Source of the DNA: Butyrivibrio sp.
Lineage (GTDB): Bacteria; Bacillota; Clostridia; Lachnospirales; Lachnospiraceae
Assembly (NCBI GenBank): GCA_015056625.1
Contig: SVFY01000026.1
Coordinates: forward strand, 1 to 36,521
Direction: 5' to 3'
Length of the DNA: 36,521 nucleotides
Shown: positions 8,092 to 13,916 of the stretch, in pieces
How positions within the stretch are numbered: the stretch's first letter is position 1
Layout: every line of letters begins with the position of its first letter
Notes under the pieces: model-generated
The model's input: only the letters and a program-made list of their open reading frames with translations
Told to the model about the DNA's origin: nothing
Database searches by the model: none
Position numbers and translations under genes: made by a program

Positions 8092-8120
8092 TTGATGATT
8101 TGTTAGGAATGAATTATAAT
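8092..8120 (+). promoter_or_regulatory. Sigma-A-type promoter for the heptad-repeat gene
   Basis: TTGATG (8092-8097), a 17-base spacer and TATAAT (8115-8120) give a near-consensus promoter. Transcription would start near 8127, leaving a leader of about 78 bases that includes the stem-loop at 8161-8188. Confidence 0.6.
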
Positions 8121-8160
8121 TTTTCTACATCGCATTTGGAAATTTCTTGAGATGACTTTA

Positions 8161-8188
8161 CCTTATATGTTCACCGAAAAATATAAGG
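8161..8188 (+). promoter_or_regulatory. Stem-loop directly before the ribosome binding site
   Basis: CCTTATAT (8161-8168) pairs perfectly with ATATAAGG (8181-8188) around a 12-base loop. The stem ends three bases before AGGAGG, so folding could influence ribosome access to the gene at 8205. A regulatory role is inferred only from position. Confidence 0.4.
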
Positions 8189-8204
8189 CAAAGGAGGTGA
8201 GAAA

Positions 8205-8819
8205 ATGTCACTGACAAAGGAAGATTTACAGGCAATCCGAGGTATTGTTGAAGAGAGTGTGTCTGGCCTTAAGGAAGATGTATCTGTTCTTAAGGAAGAT
8301 GTGTCTGTTCTTAAGGAAGATGTATCCGTTCTTAAGGAAGACGTATCAGGTCTTAAGGAAGACGTGTCTGTTCTTAAGGAAGATGTGTCCGTTCTTAAGG
8401 AAGACGTATCAGGCCTGAAGGAAGATGTGTCCGTTCTTAAGGAAGATGTGTCTGTTCTTAAGGAAGATGTGTCTGGCCTTAAGGAAGATGTATCCGGACT
8501 AAAGGAAGATGTGTCTGGCCTGAAGGAAGATGTATCTGTTCTTAAGGAAGACGTATCAGGTCTTAAGGAAGATGTATCGGATCTCAAAACCAGAATGACC
8601 AAAGTTGAAAGCGATATGAGAGAAATCAAGGTTGATTTACTTGAAAATACCCTTATTCCTAAGGTTAATGAGATTGCAGCATATCAGAAGTCTGTATGCG
8701 AAAGGTATTCAAAAGATGCTGATCGTTTTGAACAGAAAATAACAATTGTTGATATGTTGGATGGTACTGTTGCAGATCATTCAAGACGGATTCAGGAACT
8801 AGAGTGCAAACAGGCATGA
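8205..8819 (+). CDS. Coiled-coil protein with 15 tandem heptads
   Basis: This is a 204-residue protein. An N-terminal segment (MSLTKEDLQAIRGIVEESV) is followed by fifteen copies of KEDVS-x-L (residues 23-127, x being V, G or D). A C-terminal part with further coiled-coil character follows (MTKVESDMREIKVDL, then LIPKVNEIAAYQKSVCERY). The 7-residue period predicts one long continuous parallel coiled coil. There is no signal peptide or membrane segment. It resembles repeat-rich coiled-coil proteins I recall from Lachnospiraceae genomes; function is unknown. AAGGAGGTGAG before the ATG at 8205 is a strong ribosome binding site. It appears to be a single-gene unit with its own promoter and terminator. 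Confidence 0.8.
   Translation: MSLTKEDLQAIRGIVEESVSGLKEDVSVLKEDVSVLKEDVSVLKEDVSGLKEDVSVLKEDVSVLKEDVSGLKEDVSVLKEDVSVLKEDVSGLKEDVSGLKEDVSGLKEDVSVLKEDVSGLKEDVSDLKTRMTKVESDMREIKVDLLENTLIPKVNEIAAYQKSVCERYSKDADRFEQKITIVDMLDGTVADHSRRIQELECKQA
8271..8585 (+). repeat. 21-bp tandem repeat, 15 units, in frame
   Basis: Units follow the pattern AAGGAAGATGTGTCTGTTCTT with mostly silent or V/G-changing differences. The array is an exact multiple of 21, so expansion or contraction keeps the frame. Near-identical neighbours suggest recent slippage or recombination. Confidence 0.9.
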
Positions 8820-8843
8820 TAATTTAACCCTTACGTAATTTTT

Positions 8844-8867
8844 GAGCAGCCGTCCGGCTGCTCTTTT
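8844..8867 (+). terminator. Rho-independent terminator
   Basis: GAGCAGCCG (8844-8852) pairs with CGGCTGCTC (8855-8863) around a two-base gap and is followed by TTTT. It closes the heptad-repeat gene. Confidence 0.8.
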
Positions 8868-8976
8868 GGTTAGGGAAACTGCTTAAAGCAATCAGCATAG
8901 TTTCTTTTTCTGCCTTCATATGTTAAACTCAATGAGTTGACTTGTAGTATACATATTATTAGAAAGAGGTAACACA

Positions 8977-9930
8977 TTGAGAATTGCAGTAACTTACGAA
9001 AATGGACAGGTGTTCCAGCACTTTGGACACACTGAGCAGTTTAAGGTATATGAGGTTGAGGATGGCAAGGTAGTATCCTCAGAGGTTGTCGGAACAGAGG
9101 GAGCAGGCCACGAGGCTCTAGCAACTCTTCTTTCCGGAAAAGAGATCGATGCGCTGATCTGCGGTGGTCTCGGCGGAGGCGCAATGGCAGCGCTTGAGGC
9201 CAACGGCATCGAGGTTGTAGCTGGTGCTAAGGGCGACACAGATGCAGCAGTTGAAGCTTACCTTAAGGGTGAGCTTGAGAGCACAGGTGTTAACTGTGAT
9301 CACCACGACCACGAGCATGGCGAGGACCACGAGGGTGTACACTGCGGACATCATGATCACGAGGAATCAGAAGGCGGATGTGGCGGATGTCACGGAGGCT
9401 CAGAGGACGACGCTGAAGGTTGCGGCGGATGCGGCGACTCAGAAGGTGGTTGCGGCGGATGCTCAGGATGCCACGGCGGAGCACCTATCATGGAAGGCAA
9501 GAACGCCGGCAAGAAGGTTTCAGTTCACTATCGAGGAACTTTCAACGATGGCACTCAGTTCGATGCTTCTTATGACAGAGGCGAGCCTATCACCTACATT
9601 TGCGGAACAGGCATGATGATCCCAGGTTTTGATCTTGCAGTTGTAAACATGGAGAAGGGCGATATCGTAGACGTTCATCTTACTCCAGACCAGGCCTACG
9701 GCGAGTACAACGAGGACTACGTTGTAGTTGTAGATGCTGACGAGTTTCCTGCAGAAGAGGTGGAGAAGCTTGGGGTTGGCGACAGAGTCTTTTTACAGGA
9801 TGGCTATGGCCGCGCATTCCCAGTTGTGGTAAAAGAGATTGCGGATGACAAGATCACTTTCGACGGTAACCACGAGATGGCTGGCAAAGAACTTAACTTT
9901 AAGATAGAACTTGTAGATATATTTGATTAA
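8977..9930 (+). CDS. NifX/NifB-type domain - His/Cys linker - SlyD-like FKBP fusion
   Basis: This 317-residue protein has three parts. Residues 1-~104 resemble the dinitrogenase iron-molybdenum cofactor (NifX/NifB-C) domain: MRIAVTYENGQVFQHFGHTE at the start and DALICGGLGGGAM at ~58-70. Residues ~107-168 are rich in His, Cys and Gly (HHDHEHGEDH, GHHDHEE, GGCGGCHGG, CSGCHGG), a likely metal-binding linker. Residues ~172-317 are an FKBP-type prolyl isomerase of SlyD type: VHYRGTFNDGTQFDAS, MIPGFDLAV, an inserted flap domain, then NHEMAGKELNFKIELV. SlyD proteins usually carry their metal-binding tail at the C-terminus; here it lies between two domains. A role in metal (nickel or iron-sulfur) handling and folding is inferred. 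The start is TTG 8977 behind AGAGGT. It stands alone, with no nif or hydrogenase genes nearby. Confidence 0.85.
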   Translation: MRIAVTYENGQVFQHFGHTEQFKVYEVEDGKVVSSEVVGTEGAGHEALATLLSGKEIDALICGGLGGGAMAALEANGIEVVAGAKGDTDAAVEAYLKGELESTGVNCDHHDHEHGEDHEGVHCGHHDHEESEGGCGGCHGGSEDDAEGCGGCGDSEGGCGGCSGCHGGAPIMEGKNAGKKVSVHYRGTFNDGTQFDASYDRGEPITYICGTGMMIPGFDLAVVNMEKGDIVDVHLTPDQAYGEYNEDYVVVVDADEFPAEEVEKLGVGDRVFLQDGYGRAFPVVVKEIADDKITFDGNHEMAGKELNFKIELVDIFD

Positions 9931-9932
9931 TA

Positions 9933-10050
9933 GACAAGACACGGGTACGGTTCTGCTGACACGGGGACGGTTCTACTGTCAGGTTTTATCTAAGTAAAAC
10001 CTGACAGTAGAACCGTCCCCGTGTCAGCAAAACCGTACCCGTGTCTTGTC
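9933..10050. repeat. Long palindrome, GACACGGGGACGG family, copy 1
   Basis: Two 56-base arms (9933-9988 and 9995-10050) pair with a single mismatch around a 6-base loop. The arm is modular: an outer GACAAGACACGGGTACGGTT, an inner GACACGGGGACGGTTCTACT, then an apex GTCAGGTTTTA. The outer module carries T where other copies have G, and the opposite arm carries the matching A. It lies between convergent genes and could also end transcription from both sides. Confidence 0.9.
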
Positions 10051-10052
10051 CT

Positions 10053-10703
10053 TTATACTACATCTTCATTAAACATTCTGTTTGCTTTTTCTATTTCTTT
10101 TTGCTTCTTGACTCCGAGAATGTAATCAAGCAGCACTGTTGAAACGTTTATGAGCTGGCATCCAACAGCCTCAAACTGATCTATCTTAAACTTTCTGACC
10201 ACCTGGCAGCTGATCTTTACGTGTGAGAAGCCATCTTCCTTGACCATATCAAGGTCAACCTCATCTCCAATCACATAGGCCTTGCTACTCTTTCCAACAA
10301 TAAGCGAAATACCTCTCATGGACAGGTCGTTAATTAAAACCTTCTGCTCGATCTTGTTTCCAACTCTTGCATGAGCGATGCGCTGTATCTTGTATCTCTC
10401 AGCCTTGCGGTTGTTGGTCATCTTAACAGTTTCACTGCCCTGGGCAACATGGAAAAGAGATCCTGAAAAGTCGATGGGACTTATGGACTCCAGGTGAAAT
10501 GACCTGAGCTTGCCATAAGAATCGGTATAGGACATGCTGGCTTCTGAACAGTACTGGATCATTTTGTCATTGCATACAACGGGAGTGATCAAAACTCCGT
10601 CGCTATACTGAGTCAGAACCGTGGATTCCACGGTGTATTTCCTGCCTTCATGAACAAGTTCAATATTCACTTTTGTTCCGGGTGATATATTTTTAACGTT
10701 CAT
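10053..10703 (-). CDS. PilZ-domain c-di-GMP-binding protein
   Basis: This is a 216-residue protein from the ATG at 10703; a TTG at 10739 is an alternative upstream start. PilZ motifs are present: RKAER (RxxxR) at residues 99-103 and DLSMRG (DxSxxG) at 126-131. The N-terminal ~95 residues form a YcgR-N-like beta domain (NISPGTKVNIELVHEGRKYT). Such proteins bind cyclic di-GMP and often tune flagellar motility or exopolysaccharide; the target here cannot be read. There is no signal peptide or membrane segment. The ribosome binding site is weak. A chemoreceptor elsewhere in the window fits a motile organism. Confidence 0.85.
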   Translation of the reverse strand: MNVKNISPGTKVNIELVHEGRKYTVESTVLTQYSDGVLITPVVCNDKMIQYCSEASMSYTDSYGKLRSFHLESISPIDFSGSLFHVAQGSETVKMTNNRKAERYKIQRIAHARVGNKIEQKVLINDLSMRGISLIVGKSSKAYVIGDEVDLDMVKEDGFSHVKISCQVVRKFKIDQFEAVGCQLINVSTVLLDYILGVKKQKEIEKANRMFNEDVV

Positions 10704-10771
10704 GCAGACTAATATACAATCACATAATATTAGTTTCAATACATGAGAGCCCTAAAAAGAGGATACCAGGC

Positions 10772-10804
10772 AACAAAGTTTCAGTTTCCACTTTGTTAAT
10801 TATA
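10772..10804 (-). promoter_or_regulatory. Possible promoter and operator-like repeat of the PilZ gene
   Basis: On the minus strand TATAAT (10804-10799) is preceded by TTGATT (10829-10824) at a long 19-base spacing. Just downstream an 8-bp perfect inverted repeat (AACAAAGT 10772-10779 with ACTTTGTT 10790-10797) covers the expected transcription start. Weak evidence. Confidence 0.3.
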
Positions 10805-10830
10805 AAACATAATTTCAAACACGAATCAAT

Positions 10831-10853
10831 GGGGACGGATAAGACACGTCCCC
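10831..10853. repeat. Short hairpin of the GGGGACG family
   Basis: GGGGACG (10831-10837) pairs with CGTCCCC (10847-10853) around GATAAGACA. It lies 11 bases beyond the MATE stop codon and looks like a reduced member of the long palindromes, possibly acting as terminator for that gene. Confidence 0.5.
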
Positions 10854-10864
10854 ACTGACTTGCT

Positions 10865-12214
10865 TCAATCTATCAGCTTCTTATACTGCCACTTCCCGGA
10901 ATAGTATCTCACCACCGGGATAACGCAACCGCAGCCCCAGGACAGCGGCGTTGACAGCCAGATGCCTGTTGCTCCAATAAATGGGGATAAGAGATAAGCG
11001 AAAAAGACCTTTCCCGCCAGTTCAGTGAGTCCTGCAACCATGCAGGTGTTTACGTCCCCGGCACCTCTGATGACGTTCTGGTAGCTCTGCATAACGGCGC
11101 AGATAAGGTACGCAACCCCAACGATGGACAGGTACTGGGCGCCTGCTTCCAGCGCCAACACTGAATCCTCCGGGTCAATAAAGAGCTCCATTATATTGAA
11201 TCTGAAAACGTAGGCGCAGACTGCAATAATGCAGGCGCTTATGAGCATCACAATCTGGGATTTTTTAAGGGCAACCTTTACTCTGTCAACCCTGCCAGCT
11301 CCAATGTTCTGTCCTGTAAACACGCACAGTGCATTTCCCACAGCCAGTATCACCTGTATCGCCAGAGAATCCACCTTGCTGGCAGCAGTGTATCCCGCCA
11401 TGACGTCCGCCCCAAAGGAGTTTATGAGCCTTTGGACGCTGATCCCGCCAATTGAGATCATGCAGGACTGGAACGTAGATGGAATGGAGGTTTTCACCAC
11501 CAGCCACATGTTGTGAGCGTCGGGAAAAAGAGCTCTTTTGTCAAATCCAAATTCATCCCGGGTTCGAATCAGCACATACAGACAGATAAAACCAGATACA
11601 AACTGGGAGAACACAGTAGCAATGGCAGCCCCCTGAACTCCCAGACCGAAATTTATAATAAGTAGAAGATCCAGGCCGATATTGATAAAAGAGGCTGCGA
11701 TCAGGGCATAGAGCGGCGTCTTGGAATCGCCAACGCTCCTAAGTATAGAGGATGCCCAGTTATAGATCACCATTCCGCCAGTAAAGGCGAAGATGATCTT
11801 AAGGTAAGATACTGAGTATGGCAGCACTTCCGCCGGAACCTTAAGCATCCTGAGGATGGGCTCGCACAGTAGATACCCGCACACAGACAGTACCACCGCC
11901 AGCACAGCCATCAGCCAGGTCATAGCCACTATGGTCTGCCACATTTTCTTTTTATCGTGATTGCCAAAGGACTGTGCGATGATGAGCCCGCCGCCATTTC
12001 CCATGCCAAGAGCAAGGCTCAGCAAAAGAAAAGTCAGCATCCCTGTAGCGCCGACCCCCGCCAGGGCATTGCTTCCAAGATACCTTGAAACGATCAGGGT
12101 ATCTACCGCAGAGTACAGCTGCTGAAAGATGCTGGAAATCAGCATCGGCACAGCAAAGCCTATTATGAGGGGCAGGGGCTGCCCGCTTGTCATGTCCTTG
12201 GTATCCTGCTTCAT
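10865..12214 (-). CDS. MATE-family multidrug/metabolite exporter
   Basis: This 449-residue integral membrane protein has about 12 hydrophobic segments. It begins with the MATE-type GQPLPLIIGFAVPMLISSIF, followed by QLYSAVDTLIVSRYLG and later GQNIGAGRVDRVK. The family exports organic cations or drugs by Na+ or H+ antiport; the substrate is unknown. The frame extends to a GTG at 12250, but that codon lies inside the adjacent palindrome. The ATG at 12214 follows an AAAGGA nine bases upstream and gives a standard N-terminus. It is probably a single-gene unit. Confidence 0.9.
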   Translation of the reverse strand: MKQDTKDMTSGQPLPLIIGFAVPMLISSIFQQLYSAVDTLIVSRYLGSNALAGVGATGMLTFLLLSLALGMGNGGGLIIAQSFGNHDKKKMWQTIVAMTWLMAVLAVVLSVCGYLLCEPILRMLKVPAEVLPYSVSYLKIIFAFTGGMVIYNWASSILRSVGDSKTPLYALIAASFINIGLDLLLIINFGLGVQGAAIATVFSQFVSGFICLYVLIRTRDEFGFDKRALFPDAHNMWLVVKTSIPSTFQSCMISIGGISVQRLINSFGADVMAGYTAASKVDSLAIQVILAVGNALCVFTGQNIGAGRVDRVKVALKKSQIVMLISACIIAVCAYVFRFNIMELFIDPEDSVLALEAGAQYLSIVGVAYLICAVMQSYQNVIRGAGDVNTCMVAGLTELAGKVFFAYLLSPFIGATGIWLSTPLSWGCGCVIPVVRYYSGKWQYKKLID

Positions 12215-12236
12215 GTTCGTCATCCTTTTGGGGTAC

Positions 12237-12316
12237 GGGGAACAAGACACGGGGACGGTTCTACTGTCTCATTGTGTGCAATGAGACAGTAGAACCGTCC
12301 CCGTGTCTTGTTCCCC
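12237..12316. repeat. Long palindrome, GACACGGGGACGG family, copy 2
   Basis: Two perfect 38-base arms (12237-12274 and 12279-12316) flank a TGTG loop. The outer part GGGGAACAAGACACGGGG and inner GACGGTTCTACTGTC match the other copies, but the apex is CTCATTG/CAATGAG rather than AGGTTTTA. It sits immediately 5' of the MATE gene. Confidence 0.9.
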
Positions 12317-12418
12317 GCGTCTCCATTGCTTCATACTAAATATTCTGTTGCAGGACAGCAGGAAAAATCAACCTCAAATCCCCCATTTTTCAGTACTTTT
12401 CAACCAGAAAAAAACCTC

Positions 12419-12447
12419 TTTACTTTATATTTATGCTATGCTATAAT
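12419..12447 (+). promoter_or_regulatory. Promoter of tRNA-Trp
   Basis: TTTACT (12419-12424), a 17-base spacer and a perfect TATAAT (12442-12447) lie 59 bases before the tRNA 5' end. Confidence 0.7.
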
Positions 12448-12506
12448 TTCCTTCGTCGGCGCGACAGAGCATGTTCGGGAGCCCTTAAGGCGCCGTTTAA
12501 ATATAA

Positions 12507-12578
12507 AGGGGAATCATACAATGGCTAGTATCACGGTCTCCAAAACCGTTCATGCGGGTTCGAATCCTGCTTCCCCTG
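12507..12578 (+). tRNA. tRNA-Trp (anticodon CCA)
   Basis: A full cloverleaf is readable. The acceptor AGGGGAA (12507-12513) pairs with TTCCCCT (12571-12577) and the discriminator is G. The D stem is ATAC/GTAT. The anticodon stem ACGGT/ACCGT encloses loop CTCCAAA with CCA at 12540-12542. The T stem GCGGG/CCTGC has loop TTCGAAT. CCA is not encoded. Confidence 0.93.
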
Positions 12579-12589
12579 CTCTTAAAGAA

Positions 12590-12631
12590 AAGACTGGAAT
12601 CCAGATAATTGCTGGAGTTTCAGTCTTTTTT
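12590..12631 (+). terminator. Rho-independent terminator after tRNA-Trp
   Basis: AAGACTG (12590-12596) pairs with CAGTCTT (12621-12627), with an inner TCCAG/CTGGA stem, followed by TTTTTTG. It lies 12 bases after the tRNA. Confidence 0.75.
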
Positions 12632-12684
12632 GTTGTTAAAAATCTTTTGTTGTAAATGTCTGTTTTGGTTCAAAAAAGTACGTT

Positions 12685-13464
12685 TTAGATTTTACCAACT
12701 ATATCTGGGCTTTTGGTAAATACTTCATAGTCTGAGCAGACTGAAATTCCATAGAAAGAGTCCTGCCCCTGCAAGGCATCGCATTCTTGTATGAATAGGC
12801 GCCTGGCTGAGTATTCCCCTGAATCTATGTAGGCCACTAAGCTGGAAGCGTGTTCGCCAAACTCCGCCATTTTTAATGTGATCATCTTGGGGGCCAGCGC
12901 CAGCCCTTTGCCTGTGTACTTCATGACGCTTTCCTTCATGGCCCACATGCGGGTGTAGACCTGGTCAAAAGAAATATCGTCATGCTGGGCATCATCGGCC
13001 GTAAGGCCAGTGCCTGCCAGCTCTGCAACCAGCTCTTTGACAAGTTTCTTATCTTCTATATTAAATACGTGCTCCACCAGGGAATCTTTAAAGTGCTTAA
13101 GTTTCTGGATATCTACGCCAACTTCCCTGTCAGAGACTGCGATCACAGCCATATCTCCTGAGTGTGACAGGTTAAAAGAAAAGTCACTAAGTCCTTTTAT
13201 ATAGGGCTTGCCCTGAGGGGCTGTGGCAATCTCATAATCTGAAGGGGAGGGCAGTTTCTTGCTGCAATCTGTAGCCAGGTACTCTCTCACAGCTTTATCC
13301 AGAAGTATCCCAGCCCCAAGGCAGAGCCTTTTTGATCCTTCTGGTTTCAGGGCATCTATTTTCTTTTTTCTCTCCTTGGGCATCTTCTCATAAAACTTAA
13401 AAAAGACTTCTTCATCTTTAAGAACGGAAGTGTCAAAGAGCATTAATCTGTTATCTCTTTTCAT
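12685..13464 (-). CDS. 4'-phosphopantetheinyl transferase, Sfp type
   Basis: This 259-residue enzyme transfers phosphopantetheine from CoA to a serine of carrier proteins. Motifs are FNLSHSGDMAVIAV (residues ~97-110), GVDIQ (116-120; the Asp binds Mg2+) and WAMKESVMKYTGKGL (174-188). Length and motif order fit the Sfp/Gsp type used for polyketide, peptide or fatty-acid carriers; no carrier gene is nearby. The frame runs to 13503, but GGGAG (plus-strand complement at 13473-13477), eight bases upstream, supports the ATG at 13464. It is transcribed divergently from the small gene at 13651. Confidence 0.88.
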   Translation of the reverse strand: MKRDNRLMLFDTSVLKDEEVFFKFYEKMPKERKKKIDALKPEGSKRLCLGAGILLDKAVREYLATDCSKKLPSPSDYEIATAPQGKPYIKGLSDFSFNLSHSGDMAVIAVSDREVGVDIQKLKHFKDSLVEHVFNIEDKKLVKELVAELAGTGLTADDAQHDDISFDQVYTRMWAMKESVMKYTGKGLALAPKMITLKMAEFGEHASSLVAYIDSGEYSARRLFIQECDALQGQDSFYGISVCSDYEVFTKSPDIVGKI

Positions 13465-13536
13465 CTGTAAAACTCCCATGAAATCTATATAAACCATTAT
13501 CACACAGATGTAAACAAAATCATAAAATATAAAATT

Positions 13537-13557
13537 TCTATAAATAGGATTTATAGA
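13537..13557. promoter_or_regulatory. Perfect 9-bp inverted repeat in a divergent promoter region
   Basis: TCTATAAAT (13537-13545) and ATTTATAGA (13549-13557) flank a 3-base spacer in the very AT-rich gap between divergent genes. It could be an operator or a weak hairpin; an AT-rich chance palindrome is also possible. Confidence 0.3.
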
Positions 13558-13650
13558 TTTTTTATATGAAAAAACATAAATCGGGTATTCATATGATAAG
13601 CCTTATGATGACTCATTTTTTATAATGGGGAACATGAAAGGAATATGATC

Positions 13651-13857
13651 ATGGGAAAAAGTGATGCTTCAAAAAAAGAAACTTTCATAGTGAAAGTTGA
13701 GTATTGCCAGAACGAAACCTGGCAAGGCCAGGTAATCTGGGCGGAAGAAAACAAAACAGTTCGGTTCAGAAGTGCACTTGAGCTGATGAAGCTCATGGAT
13801 GAAGCCATGGCAAGCGGCGCAGCGGTCACATTTGAACGTGAACATTCAGTTTCGTAA
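13651..13857 (+). CDS. Small conserved protein, paralogue A
   Basis: This 68-residue soluble protein starts at ATG 13651 behind AAAGGA (13637-13642). It shares with the product of the gene at 20764 the pattern MGKS, TFIVK, then TWQG-x-V-x-WAEENK, then RFRS-x-LE, then KLM-x-EA. I recall similar short Trp-Gln-Gly/Arg-Phe-Arg-Ser proteins as hypotheticals in Lachnospiraceae; no function is known to me. The compact beta-rich first half and helical second half suggest a small folded domain. It ends 59 bases before the giant surface protein gene and may be in the same transcript. Confidence 0.75.
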   Translation: MGKSDASKKETFIVKVEYCQNETWQGQVIWAEENKTVRFRSALELMKLMDEAMASGAAVTFEREHSVS

Positions 13858-13916
13858 CATTTTGAACTACAGTTTTCACATTTCAACTTATTTATTTCTT
13901 TGAGGGAGGCGTAAAC

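Noticed and set aside
8271..8585. Possible CRISPR array
   Set aside because: Repeats are 21 bp, contiguous with no spacers, and in frame within a protein gene; no cas genes are present.
8171..8629. Open minus-strand frame of Ser/Leu/Asp/Thr repeats across the heptad gene
   Set aside because: It is the mirror of the 21-bp repeat array. It has no ribosome binding site, and the plus-strand gene has a promoter, a strong ribosome binding site and a terminator.
9224..9616. Alternative plus-strand frame inside the NifX-SlyD fusion
   Set aside because: Its product is low-complexity Thr/Ala/Arg sequence created by reading the His/Cys-rich codons in another frame.
12215..12250. Extended MATE start at GTG 12250
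   Set aside because: The extra codons fall inside a mobile-type palindrome, and an AAAGGA site supports the ATG at 12214.
12308..12655. Open frame through the tRNA-Trp region
   Set aside because: The frame runs through a complete tRNA and its terminator; its ATG lies in the palindrome. It is not a gene.
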